Below are positions 18,140-27,181 of a DNA stretch of 64,000 nt, piece after piece. Source of the DNA: Tunturibacter psychrotolerans (GTDB lineage: Bacteria > Acidobacteriota > Terriglobia > Terriglobales > Acidobacteriaceae). The position numbers and the translations under genes are program-made. The first letter of the stretch is position 1. Each line of letters begins with the position of its first letter. Under the pieces are notes generated by a model. It saw only the letters and a program-made list of their open reading frames with translations. It had not been told where the DNA came from and ran no database searches. The DNA is taken from assembly GCF_040359615.1 (NCBI RefSeq), contig NZ_CP132942.1:1984001-2048000 (forward strand). The letters are read 5' to 3'.

Positions 18140-19393
18140 ATGTGGGGATGGGATCGGCGACGAGTGGAGGCTTGCGTGAGGAGATGGGCGGTTGTTGGGT
18201 TGGTCGCCTTTGGGGTGATCTGTTTGTTGCCGCCTGATCGGGCTCGGGGCGAGGGGCCACCGGGTGCTCATTTTGTGGGCTCGGAGAGTTGCAAGAGTTG
18301 CCATAGCGCGACGTACGACAGTTGGAAGAAGACGCGGATGGCGAATGTGGTGCGCGATCCGAAGGTGCATCCAGAGGCGGTGCTTGGGGATTTCAATCAT
18401 GCCGATCCGCTAGTTACGTTCGGGATCGGGGATGTGGCTTTTGTGTATGGGAGCCGATGGAAGCAGAGGTATTTCACCAAGCGTGGAGATGACTACTACC
18501 CGGAGCCGGCGCAGTGGGATGTGAAGAAGGGCCGGTGGCTGCCGTATCACGCGGAAACGGGCACAGATTGGTGGCTACCGTTTTATGGGCCGAGTAACTT
18601 CGATCGTCCTACGGGACCGACGTGCGATGGCTGCCACTCGGTGAACTACAACGTTGAGACCAAGCAGGTGACGGAGTGGAATGTGGGATGCGAGAAGTGC
18701 CACGGGCCGGGGAGTCTGCATGTGGCGCATCCGACGACGCAGAATATTGTGAATCCGGGGACGCTTGATTACGTGCGCGGCAATGACACCTGTATTCAAT
18801 GCCACAGTCAGGGGCGGCCGCTCGCGAACCCGATTAATGGGAAGTACTTTGATTGGCCGGTGGGTTTTTTGCCGGGAGAGAGGCTGGCGGATTTCTGGAG
18901 ACTGGAGGAGTTGAAGCCGGGTGTGACGAACTTCTTCCAGTATGCGGACCTGACGGCGCACAAGAACAGAATGCAGGGGAATGATTTTGTGCAGAGCAAT
19001 ATGTATCACCGGCAGATCCGATGCTTTGACTGTCATCAGGTTCACAGTAACGAGAATGCGTCGAACCTGATTGCGAGGGGGAATGCGGTTTGCCTGACGT
19101 GCCACACGAAGGATAATCCTGCGGGACTAAAGGGGACGGTGAGCGAGCATACGCATCATGCGGCGGGAAGCAAGGGGAGTGAATGCGTGGCGTGCCATAT
19201 GCCGAAGATTGAGCAGACGATCAAGGACAACGCTGTGAGTGCGCATACGTTTCGGTTTATTACGCCTGTTGAGACGGAGCAGTCGGGGATTCCGAATCCT
19301 TGTACTTCTTGTCATACGGATAAGTCGACCTCGTGGGCTACGAAGGAGTTGAGGGGGTGGAAGACTACTTCGCCGTGGCGGGTGGTGAATTAG
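18140..19393 (+). CDS. Octaheme c-type cytochrome, exported
   Basis: 417 aa from the ATG at 18140 (420 aa if TTG 18131 is used). A basic N-terminus and VVGLVAFGVICLL form a signal peptide or anchor. Eight CxxCH heme-binding motifs lie at about residues 51, 162, 184, 218, 295, 318, 349 and 388, so up to eight covalent hemes in the periplasm. The arrangement resembles the cytochrome c554 / doubled-CxxCH multiheme superfamily, which handles electron transfer or nitrogen and sulfur oxyanion redox; no specific enzyme is recognised. A TATATT box 9 bases before the ATG and the absence of a Shine-Dalgarno site fit a leaderless mRNA. No partner gene is adjacent. Confidence 0.85.
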   Translation: MWGWDRRRVEACVRRWAVVGLVAFGVICLLPPDRARGEGPPGAHFVGSESCKSCHSATYDSWKKTRMANVVRDPKVHPEAVLGDFNHADPLVTFGIGDVAFVYGSRWKQRYFTKRGDDYYPEPAQWDVKKGRWLPYHAETGTDWWLPFYGPSNFDRPTGPTCDGCHSVNYNVETKQVTEWNVGCEKCHGPGSLHVAHPTTQNIVNPGTLDYVRGNDTCIQCHSQGRPLANPINGKYFDWPVGFLPGERLADFWRLEELKPGVTNFFQYADLTAHKNRMQGNDFVQSNMYHRQIRCFDCHQVHSNENASNLIARGNAVCLTCHTKDNPAGLKGTVSEHTHHAAGSKGSECVACHMPKIEQTIKDNAVSAHTFRFITPVETEQSGIPNPCTSCHTDKSTSWATKELRGWKTTSPWRVVN

Positions 19394-19448
19394 TTGTTGA
19401 GGGGGTCGCCGGTTGGATGCAAGAAGAAATGCAACGGCAAGAACAACA

Positions 19449-19485
19449 GCAACAGCAGATCCCCTGCGGGGATGACAACGAGAAA
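19449..19485. repeat. 37-bp hairpin repeat, copy 1
   Basis: Unit starts GCAACAGCAG, has the palindromic core ATCCCC-TGC-GGGGAT (19459-19473), then GACAAC and a tail GAGAAA. It lies in the gap after the octaheme cytochrome gene, 44 bp ahead of copy 2. Confidence 0.85.
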
Positions 19486-19492
19486 GGCAACA

Positions 19493-19529
19493 GCAACAGC
19501 AGATCCCCTGCGGGGATGACAACTAGAAA
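19493..19529. repeat. 37-bp hairpin repeat, copy 2
   Basis: Same unit in the same orientation with tail CTAGAAA; it differs from copy 1 at one base. The palindromic core is 19503-19517. Further degenerate GCAACGGCAAC blocks follow. The rest of the 241-bp gap (19394-19634) holds no gene. Confidence 0.85.
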
Positions 19530-19634
19530 TGCAACGGCAACGGCAGGGGGGTGCGCGGAGTTGCGAATGTTGGAGGAGGGGAAATCCTCTACAATTTGGG
19601 TTTGGATCACGATTGAGGAAGTTCGGAGATATGG

Positions 19635-21800
19635 ATGAGTCGAGCGAGTTTGGTGCGGCGTGTGTCTTTGGCGATGAGTCTCGGAGCGTTTGTGGGGGTG
19701 AGTGTGAGTAGTGCACAGGGTGCGGTGATGAGCGCGAAGGATGCCGGGTTTGGGCCATCGAATCCGTTTTATGCGAAGAGTTCGCTGCCGTTCGAGGCGC
19801 CGCCGTTCGACAAGATTAAGGACAGCGATTATGAACCGGCGATCGAAGCCGGAATGGCGGAGGAGTTGAGGGAGATTCAGGCCATTGCGGATAATCCGGC
19901 TGCTCCTACGTTTGAAAATACGATTGTCGCGATGGAGAAGACGGGCCAGTTGTTTCAGCGGGCGCAGGCTGCGTTCGATGGCGTGACGGGGGCGAATACG
20001 AATCCTGAGCTGGAGAAGCTGCAGGAGGTGCTGGCTCCGAGGTTGGCGGCGCACCGGGATGCGATTTATCTGAATGAGAAGTTGTTTCGTCGTGTGGCAG
20101 CGGTGTACGAGGCGAGAGCCTCGCTGAAGCTGAGCCCGGAGGGACTGCGTCTGGTAGAGGTGAGGTACAGGGACTTTGTGCATGCCGGTGCGAACCTTTC
20201 GGATGCCGATAAAGAAAAGTTGAAGAAGTTGAACGGAGAAGAGTCGACGTTGTCGAACGGCTTCCGCAGCAAGGTGCTGGCGGCGACCAAGGACGCGGCG
20301 TATGCGACGACGGATAAGGAAGTGCTCGCGGGGTTGACGGCGGGAGATTTGAGCGGGGCGCAGGAGGCAGCGAAGGAGCGGAAGAAGGATGGGTATGTGC
20401 TTCCGCTGCAGAATACGACGCAGCAGCCGGTTCTTTCTTCGTTGAGTGTGAGGGGTACGAGGCAGGCGATATTTGAGAACTCGTGGACGCGCACGGAGCG
20501 CGGCGATGCGAATGACACACGTTCGACGATTGCGAGGCTTGCGCAGTTACGTGCTGAGAAGGGCAAACTGCTAGGGCATGACACCTACGCAGGCTGGAAG
20601 CTGGAAGACCAGATGGCGAAGACGCCGGAGAACGCGCTGAAGTTTATGGATGCGCTGGTGGCTCCTGCGACGGCGAATGCGGCGGATGAGGCGAAGGATA
20701 TTCAGGGTGTGATTAGTGCGCAGGATGGCGGGTTTTCGGTTGAGCCCTGGGATTGGGAGTTTTATTCCGAGCAGGTGAGGAAGGCGAAGTACGACATCGA
20801 CGACGCGCAGGTGCGGCCTTACTTTGAGCTGAATAATGTGCTTGAGAATGGCGTGTTCTATGCGGCCGGTCAGTTGTATGGTCTGAGCTTCAAGGAGCGG
20901 AAGGATATTCCAGTTTGGAATCCGGATGTGCGCGTGTTCGAGGTGTTCGACGGGGATGGGAAACCGCTGGCGCTGTTCTATTGCGACTACTACAAGCGCG
21001 ATAACAAGAACGGCGGAGCGTGGATGAGCAGCTTCGTCGACCAGTCGAAGCTGAAGGGTACGCTGCCGGTGATTTATAACGTTGCGAATCTGCCGAAGCC
21101 TGCGGCGGGTGAGCCGGCGCTGGTCAGCTTTAGCGATGTGATTACGATGTTCCACGAGTTTGGGCATGCGCTGCATGGGATGTTGGCCGATACGGAGTAT
21201 CCGAGTTTGTCGGGGACATCGGTGCCGCGGGACTTTGTGGAGTTTCCGTCGCAGTTCAATGAGCATTGGGCGACGTACCCGGCGGTGTTCGCGCACTACG
21301 CGAAGCACTATAAGACGGGCGCGGCGATGCCGGAGGATCTGGCGACGAAGATCAAGAAGGCGGCGGATTTCAACCAGGGTTATCTGCTGACGGAGTTGGT
21401 GGCGGCGGCTGAGCTGGATATGCAGTGGCACACGCTGCCGGTGAGCGATGGGCTGCAGGAGCCGGATGCGTTTGAGAAGGCCGCGCTGGCGAAGAAGGGA
21501 TTCACGTTGAGCTACGTTCCGCCGCGGTATCGGTCGAGTTATTTTTCGCATATATGGGGCGGAGGATATGCGGCCGGGTACTATGCGTATCTTTGGAGCG
21601 AGATGCTGGATGATGATGCGTTCCAATGGTTCCAGGATCACGGCGGTCTGACGCGGGCGAATGGAGACCGGTTCCGGAAGATGGTGCTGTCGCGTGGGAA
21701 TACGGAGGATCTGGCGAAGATGTATGAGGCGTGGTTGGGTAGCGCGCCGAATGTCAAGCCGATGCTGAAGTATCGCGGACTGGTGAAGACGGCGAAGTAG
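19635..21800 (+). CDS. M3 family oligopeptidase (Dcp/OpdA-like), exported
   Basis: 721 aa. A zinc metallopeptidase of the M3A group that cleaves short peptides. The zinc site HEFGHALHGM has His507, Glu508 and His511, and the third ligand Glu lies near FVEFPSQFNEHW. The helical N-terminal domain covers about 40-250, and the family motif GGYAAGYYAYLWSEMLDDDAF is near 665. The N-terminus (RASLVRRVSLAMSLGAFVGVSVSSAQG) is a signal peptide, so the enzyme is probably periplasmic, as in Dcp. GGAG precedes the ATG by 6 bases. Single gene followed by a terminator. Confidence 0.93.
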   Translation: MSRASLVRRVSLAMSLGAFVGVSVSSAQGAVMSAKDAGFGPSNPFYAKSSLPFEAPPFDKIKDSDYEPAIEAGMAEELREIQAIADNPAAPTFENTIVAMEKTGQLFQRAQAAFDGVTGANTNPELEKLQEVLAPRLAAHRDAIYLNEKLFRRVAAVYEARASLKLSPEGLRLVEVRYRDFVHAGANLSDADKEKLKKLNGEESTLSNGFRSKVLAATKDAAYATTDKEVLAGLTAGDLSGAQEAAKERKKDGYVLPLQNTTQQPVLSSLSVRGTRQAIFENSWTRTERGDANDTRSTIARLAQLRAEKGKLLGHDTYAGWKLEDQMAKTPENALKFMDALVAPATANAADEAKDIQGVISAQDGGFSVEPWDWEFYSEQVRKAKYDIDDAQVRPYFELNNVLENGVFYAAGQLYGLSFKERKDIPVWNPDVRVFEVFDGDGKPLALFYCDYYKRDNKNGGAWMSSFVDQSKLKGTLPVIYNVANLPKPAAGEPALVSFSDVITMFHEFGHALHGMLADTEYPSLSGTSVPRDFVEFPSQFNEHWATYPAVFAHYAKHYKTGAAMPEDLATKIKKAADFNQGYLLTELVAAAELDMQWHTLPVSDGLQEPDAFEKAALAKKGFTLSYVPPRYRSSYFSHIWGGGYAAGYYAYLWSEMLDDDAFQWFQDHGGLTRANGDRFRKMVLSRGNTEDLAKMYEAWLGSAPNVKPMLKYRGLVKTAK

Positions 21801-21837
21801 GCCGCGTCCGCGAAGAATAAAACGAGGTTAGGGAATG

Positions 21838-21871
21838 AGCCGCTTGCGTGGGTGATGCAGGCGGCTTTTTC
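21838..21871 (+). terminator. Intrinsic terminator after the M3 peptidase gene
   Basis: Ten-base-pair stem AGCCGCTTGC/GCAGGCGGCT (one G-T pair), 9-base loop and a T-run, 38 bp after the stop codon. Confidence 0.85.
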
Positions 21872-21953
21872 CTATGGGTGGACTGCGCGGTTTACGTGGC
21901 TGCAAAAGCGTCGATGAGAAGTTGCGTGCAGACGTCGAATTCTCTTCGCAATT

Positions 21954-21982
21954 TTGACAACTTCAGATATGCTCATTTTCAT
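21954..21982 (+). promoter_or_regulatory. Candidate promoter for TonB receptor 1
   Basis: A consensus TTGACA (21954-21959) is followed after 17 bases by TTTCAT (21977-21982), a weak -10. This would give a leader of about 165 bases, within which TGCCT/AGGCA near 22090-22105 can form a small hairpin. Otherwise the 355-bp gap 21801-22155 holds only the terminator. Confidence 0.35.
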
Positions 21983-22155
21983 TCCAAGTTCACATAGCAA
22001 ACTGAATTTCACCTGTTCCGAAGTTTAAGTTCGCAGTTGCCTCGGCGTCGTCCCCGCGGATTGGCCGTGCTGCATCTGTGTCTTTGCAAATGCCTACTTT
22101 CAGGCAAAGGACGACTTGTTGTAAGTAATGCGCTGCAACACTTAGGAGCAAGATT

Positions 22156-25100
22156 ATGAGTAGGTGTTTCCGTTCCTTCTTCTTTGTCGTTGTGTGCCAG
22201 ATGGCGTGTCTGCTTCTGGTGTGTCCCGTGTTTGGGCAGCAGACGCTCGGCGGCCTGACGGGGGTGGTGACCGATGGCCAGGGCGGGATTCTGCCGGGGA
22301 CGGTGGTGACCGTGGTGGGGGATCAGACGGGGTTGACGCGGACGCAGACGGCGGGAAGCAATGGATTTTATGATTTTGCGAATCTGCCGATTGGGACTTA
22401 CACGCTCTCGTTTACGAAGGAAGGGTTTCAGTCACAGAAGATGCAGGGGATTCCTGTGCAGAGCGACCGGACGGGGACAGTGAATGCTCAGTTGAGCGTG
22501 GGTGCAGTGAACACCGTGGTGAGCGTGGAAGCGGTCCCGCTGTTGAACGCGGTGGATACGACGAACGGGTACATTCTGGATAAGGCGCAGATCGAGTCGA
22601 TACCGCAGCCTACGGGGAGTTTTACGGGATTGGCGATTCTGTCGCCGGGTGTGAACGCGGAGCTGCCGGGTGGTACTGGAGCTCAGTCTGGTTTGGGGAA
22701 TCTGCCGATCTGGGCGAATGGACAGCGCGACACGAGTAATAGCTTCTCGATCAACGGCGTGGATGCTAGCAGTCTCTTCAATGGGAAGAGCACAAGCCAG
22801 GTTGGCTCGCAGCGTGTGATCAACAGTACGGGGGCTTCGACGACGCAGGGTGGCGCGGGAGTGATTCAGACCGTTGCATCGGTTTATCTTTCGATTGGTA
22901 ACGCGATTCCTACGCCGGCGCCGGAGACGATCCAGGAGGTGCGGGTGAACGCGTCGATGTATGACGCTCAGCAGGGCTCTACTTCGGGTGCGCACATCGA
23001 TGTGAATACTGCTTCGGGCACGAATGCGTATCACGGAACGGCGTATGGGCGGCGCGGAACGAACTGGATTAATGCGGCGCCGTTCTTCTTCAAAAATAAT
23101 CCGCTGCTCGCGAATGATCCGAAGGACGAGAATCCTGAGCTGCACCGGTATATCGCCGGGGGGACTTTTGGCGGTCCGATTATTAAAAACAAACTATTTG
23201 GTTTTGTGTCGTACCAGCATCTGCAGGTGTCGGATCAGGAGATCGGGGATAACTTCATCAATGTGCCGGTTGGCCTTTCCGATACGAATCGCGATGCGGC
23301 TGGCTTTGCGAATATGATCAATGGTCCGTTTGGGACCACACTTACTGCTGCCAACATCGATCGGACTGCGCTGGCTTTGTTCAACTCGCCTTCGCTGCCT
23401 GGTGAGCCGGGTAAGTGGCTTGTGCCCAATGACACGGGATCGTCGGGGATGTCTGCTTCTCATCCCTACAATGCTTTTCTTCCTGGCACGGGTCGTTTCA
23501 AGGCTGATATGGCGGTGGCTAATCTTGACTACAACATCAGTAACAAAGACACGCTGTCGCTGAAGTATTTCTATCAACATGATCCTACGCTTGCTCCTTA
23601 TGCCTACTCGAGCGTTCCGGGATTTACGGAACATCTTGACTCGGGCGCGCAGGTTTTCTCGATCATCAACACTTATCTTGTGAAGTCGAATTTGAGTACC
23701 ACGGAGAGTTTGGGTTTTCTTCGGGAGAAGACGTGGGTGGATAACGAGCAGCCATTTGGGCCGGACGCGATTCCGGGAGGCTCGCTGGGAACAGTTTCGA
23801 TCAATGAGTTTGGGTCGAGTTATTTTCCCGGTGTGTCGATTGTGAATGTGTTGGGCAGCGCTCAGGCTCAGTATGGTCTGGTTAGTTCGGGCATTCTGAA
23901 CATTGGGCCTAACGCTGAGGGACAGGCTCCTAATACCGGAGCTTTCCAGAATCGATGGCAGCCGTCTGGAAATGCGATCTGGACGCTGGGCAAGCACACG
24001 GTTACGTTTGGGACGAGTTATAGCTATACGCAACTCAATACGATCGACCATCGGACGAACGCGGGCACGGTGGCGACGGACGATTTGAGCGCTTTTGCGC
24101 AGGGGTATGTGACGCCGGGTAGCTCTTCAACCCAGTTTTATGTCAGCTCGTTTCTGCAGGGTGATGCGAGCCGTTACTACCGGGCGAACCAGGTGGGGAG
24201 CTATGTGCAGGACAAGTTCCAGGTCACGCCGACGGTTTCGCTTACCGCGGGGCTGCGTTATGACTGGGATGGTGGCCTGAGCGAGAAGAACGGACGGATC
24301 TTCAACTTTGACCCGACGCTTTACAGCTACAACGAAGCGTCGGATACGATCGTCAATCCTGGCTTCATCATTGCCAGCAACAACAAAAACGGAACCACAG
24401 GTGTGAGCCCGACCACACTGACGGGGCGGCAGTGGGGGATTGGTCCGCGGCTGGGTGCGGCATGGCAGCCGGAGAAGTTCGGAGGCAAGCTGGTGGTGCG
24501 TACAGGCTTCGGGATGTACTACGACCGCGGTGAACTATTCAGCTACTTCTCGCCTGGCTATGCGATTGGAACGGTTACTGGCGGGCCTTTCGGCGTGAAC
24601 CAACAGCTTCCTTTCGTTACCGCACAATCTTGCCCGGTCCAGAGCCTTTACAGCTACTACATTCCAACCTGCGGTGGAGGTGGCGGCATAAACCCACCGA
24701 CCTCTGCGCCTACGGCTGCGACGGGCAATCTCGCGAACCCGTATACCAACGTGAAGAATGCACCGCCGACGAATCCGCAGTCGTCCGACTTGAGCAACTA
24801 CCTGCCGAACATTGCGAGCATCAATGATGGCGGGCAGCCGATTTCGCTTGGTGTCTACGATCGCGCCAATAAACTGCCTTATACCTTCAACTACACGCTG
24901 GATATCCAGTGGCAGCCGCGCAATGACCTTGCGATCACACTGGGCTACGTTGGTAATCTGGGGCGGCATCAGGTGATTCCGGTTCCGTTCAACCAGCCTG
25001 GAATTGCTTCACCTAGTGCCAATATCCATGGTGAGAAGTATTCGTATGGTTATAACGTTGGGGGAGCCACGCTGCCTGATGGGACTGGCTATGACTTCGA

Positions 25101-26082
25101 CTATGAGGGCGGCAACATCGACCATCGCGTTCCTTATGTTGGTTATGCGGCGGAGTCGATCTCTTATCGAGCGGCGGGAGTGGATGCCTACAATGCGCTG
25201 ACGGCACACGTTGAGAAGCGGATGAGTCACGGATTCCAGGTGGCTGCTTCTTACACGTACTCGCACGCGCTCGATGAACAGAGTGGCCTGGGGCTTTTCT
25301 ATAACGGCAACAATCCGTTGAACCTGCGCGACGGATATGCCTCGTCCGACTTTGACCGCACCCATGTGATCAACTTCAACTACGTTTACAGGCTGCCCGA
25401 TTTTGTTCATAACCATGCGGTCGAAGGTTATTTTGCGAATGGCTGGTCGCTGGTGGGGCTTACGATTCTGCAGAGTGGCCAGCCGTATAGCGTGATTGAC
25501 TTCAGCGGCGCTGTGGGCAGCATCTTCTACGGCGTCAGTAACGGAATTACGAATCCAATCGTTCCGCTGGCTCCGGGGTGCACTGCGAAGTCTGCGAAGA
25601 CGGGGCATTCTGGGGCGTTCAATCCGAGTGGCGATCCGAATCTGAATGCGTTGAAGGCGTCGTGTTTCACGATTCCAATACTGCAGGCTGGCGGACTGAG
25701 CGGCGCTGTTCCGACCTCCGACCCATATGAAACGGACTTTACGACTGGTCAGCGCAATATCTTCCATCAGGCCTTCCAAAAGCGTTCGGATGCGTCGCTG
25801 ATGAAGGTGACGAAGTTCACGGAACGGTACAGTCTCACTTATACGTTTGATGTGTATAACCTCACGAACACAAGCAGTTTCGATGTGCCCGGCAATGAGG
25901 TGGCACAGAACGTTAATTACAATGGCTTTCCGCAGGCTGGGACGCCGGTTCTACCTACCGGCTGCAACACCACCAGCCCAAGCACCAACACCTTTTATAA
26001 CTGCCCGAGTGGGTTGGGTACTGTGACGCATACGATCGGGAGCCCGCGGCAGATACAAATGGCGTTGAGATTCCTGTTCTAG
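22156..26082 (+). CDS. TonB-dependent receptor with carboxypeptidase-regulatory-like N-domain (Oar-type)
   Basis: 1308 aa outer-membrane protein. The signal peptide (FRSFFFVVVCQMACLLLVC and on to VFGQ) is followed by a CarboxypepD_reg domain (about 30-115; GVVTDGQGGILPGTVVTV and later GFYDFANLPIGTYTLSF). Then come a plug domain (about 130-290) and a C-terminal beta-barrel that ends in Phe (QMALRFLF), the usual BAM signal. These giant receptors are typical of acidobacteria and are thought to import glycans, peptides or siderophores; the substrate is not evident. TTAGGAGC precedes the start. Flanked by terminators, so monocistronic. No TonB/ExbBD nearby. Confidence 0.92.
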   Translation: MSRCFRSFFFVVVCQMACLLLVCPVFGQQTLGGLTGVVTDGQGGILPGTVVTVVGDQTGLTRTQTAGSNGFYDFANLPIGTYTLSFTKEGFQSQKMQGIPVQSDRTGTVNAQLSVGAVNTVVSVEAVPLLNAVDTTNGYILDKAQIESIPQPTGSFTGLAILSPGVNAELPGGTGAQSGLGNLPIWANGQRDTSNSFSINGVDASSLFNGKSTSQVGSQRVINSTGASTTQGGAGVIQTVASVYLSIGNAIPTPAPETIQEVRVNASMYDAQQGSTSGAHIDVNTASGTNAYHGTAYGRRGTNWINAAPFFFKNNPLLANDPKDENPELHRYIAGGTFGGPIIKNKLFGFVSYQHLQVSDQEIGDNFINVPVGLSDTNRDAAGFANMINGPFGTTLTAANIDRTALALFNSPSLPGEPGKWLVPNDTGSSGMSASHPYNAFLPGTGRFKADMAVANLDYNISNKDTLSLKYFYQHDPTLAPYAYSSVPGFTEHLDSGAQVFSIINTYLVKSNLSTTESLGFLREKTWVDNEQPFGPDAIPGGSLGTVSINEFGSSYFPGVSIVNVLGSAQAQYGLVSSGILNIGPNAEGQAPNTGAFQNRWQPSGNAIWTLGKHTVTFGTSYSYTQLNTIDHRTNAGTVATDDLSAFAQGYVTPGSSSTQFYVSSFLQGDASRYYRANQVGSYVQDKFQVTPTVSLTAGLRYDWDGGLSEKNGRIFNFDPTLYSYNEASDTIVNPGFIIASNNKNGTTGVSPTTLTGRQWGIGPRLGAAWQPEKFGGKLVVRTGFGMYYDRGELFSYFSPGYAIGTVTGGPFGVNQQLPFVTAQSCPVQSLYSYYIPTCGGGGGINPPTSAPTAATGNLANPYTNVKNAPPTNPQSSDLSNYLPNIASINDGGQPISLGVYDRANKLPYTFNYTLDIQWQPRNDLAITLGYVGNLGRHQVIPVPFNQPGIASPSANIHGEKYSYGYNVGGATLPDGTGYDFDYEGGNIDHRVPYVGYAAESISYRAAGVDAYNALTAHVEKRMSHGFQVAASYTYSHALDEQSGLGLFYNGNNPLNLRDGYASSDFDRTHVINFNYVYRLPDFVHNHAVEGYFANGWSLVGLTILQSGQPYSVIDFSGAVGSIFYGVSNGITNPIVPLAPGCTAKSAKTGHSGAFNPSGDPNLNALKASCFTIPILQAGGLSGAVPTSDPYETDFTTGQRNIFHQAFQKRSDASLMKVTKFTERYSLTYTFDVYNLTNTSSFDVPGNEVAQNVNYNGFPQAGTPVLPTGCNTTSPSTNTFYNCPSGLGTVTHTIGSPRQIQMALRFLF

Positions 26083-26111
26083 AGATTGCGTTTGCATATG
26101 AGTTTCTGCAG

Positions 26112-26145
26112 TGGCCTGCGTGATGAGCGTGGGCCATTTTTTTTT
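26112..26145 (+). terminator. Intrinsic terminator after TonB receptor 1
   Basis: Stem TGGCC/GGCCA (26112-26116 with 26132-26136) with inner CG pairing, followed by nine consecutive T (26137-26145), 30 bp after the stop. Confidence 0.9.
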
Positions 26146-26155
26146 GCAATCGGAG

Positions 26156-26965
26156 TCAGGAGCTGAGAAGAGGCGGGGTTGCTTCTTTGAGGGCGGTGCC
26201 GGTGAGTTTGAGTCGGCTGGCTTCGGCGCAGTAGAAGGCAATGCGGGCGGCGGCGGTGAGGTAGTCGAGGCCAGCGGTGCGGATGTTGGAGATGCAGTTG
26301 CGGTCGGCGTCGGTGCGGCCGGGAGTGGGGTTCCAGGTGACGTATGCGCCGAGGGAGTCGGGTGAGCTGAGGCCTGGGCGCTCGCCGATGAGGATGACTG
26401 AGAGGCGCGCGTGGAGGAGGGAGCCGATGCGGTCGGCGATGGCGACGCGTGCCTGGGTGGCGATGCAGAGTGGGCCGAGGGTCTGGTTTGCAGGCAGCGC
26501 GGGAAGGAGGGCGGCGAGGAGGGGGACGGCGTGGTGCTCGATGGCGGTGGCGGAGAGGCCGTCGGCGATGACGAGGAGGATGTCACAGGGGGACGGGTGG
26601 AGGAGAGCGGCGGAGGCGGGGGACAGGGTACGGCCGAGGTCTGGGCGGCGGAGGTAGGAGGCGCGGTCGGGGGCGGCGCTGGCGAGGGTGAGGATGGGTA
26701 CGGTGAGGGACGGGATTTCGGTATTGAGGCGGTGGATGAGGAGTTGGGTGTCGAGCGCGGCGTGGACGGCGTCGCGAGCCTGGGCGTGGGCGAGCTGGAA
26801 GTCGAGGATCTCTGTGGTGGCGAGGCTGACTCCGGTGCGGCGCAGGGCGATGCGGGCAGGCGTGTAGCTGCGCAGAGACGGGGGCGGGGTGGCGGACGGT
26901 GCTCCGGTCGGGGCTATCTCCAGCTCTTTTACTTCTTTTGATTCTTTTGTTTTGTGGTCGGACAT
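26156..26965 (-). CDS. eutC: Ethanolamine ammonia-lyase small subunit
   Basis: 269 aa. With EutB it forms the adenosylcobalamin-dependent enzyme that splits ethanolamine into acetaldehyde and ammonia. After a low-complexity lead (about 30 aa), the core shows ARIALRRTGVSLATTEIL, FQLAHAQARDAVHAALD, PCDILLVIADGLSATAIE and the C-terminal GAYVTWNPTPGRTDADRNC block, all typical of EutC. Its partner eutB lies 3.7 kb away on the same strand with two plus-strand genes between them. No aldehyde dehydrogenase, reactivase (EutA) or microcompartment shell genes are in the window. Confidence 0.9.
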   Translation of the reverse strand: MSDHKTKESKEVKELEIAPTGAPSATPPPSLRSYTPARIALRRTGVSLATTEILDFQLAHAQARDAVHAALDTQLLIHRLNTEIPSLTVPILTLASAAPDRASYLRRPDLGRTLSPASAALLHPSPCDILLVIADGLSATAIEHHAVPLLAALLPALPANQTLGPLCIATQARVAIADRIGSLLHARLSVILIGERPGLSSPDSLGAYVTWNPTPGRTDADRNCISNIRTAGLDYLTAAARIAFYCAEASRLKLTGTALKEATPPLLSS

Positions 26966-27181
26966 AGTTGATCGTGAGTTGTCTGTAGTGTGAGGAACGA
27001 TGATAGCGAGTGTACGAAAAAACGACGCGCGAGGTTGTGTTTGTGGAGGTTCGGGTAGGATGATTGTCTGCTGGCTGCGATGAAAGAACGCTTGTTGGGG
27101 AGATGCTGTTGATTTCTACTTGAAGGATCGGTGGTTGCAAGGATCTGAAGTAGTGGTTTGCGGGGATAGGGCCTGCTTATT

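Noticed and set aside
17592..18260. Long start (18260) for the DUF202 gene
   Set aside because: Residues before MPTPPQPVEQ are Gln/Thr/Pro low complexity and overlap the cytochrome gene start; the family begins at the later ATG.
19441..19540. Tandem repeats as a CRISPR array
   Set aside because: Only two units with a 7-bp gap between them, and no cas genes; the unit is a hairpin repeat found again at 32.1 kb.
20571..21641. 356-aa minus-strand frame inside the M3 peptidase gene
   Set aside because: Antisense to a clear coding region and Arg-rich with no family pattern.
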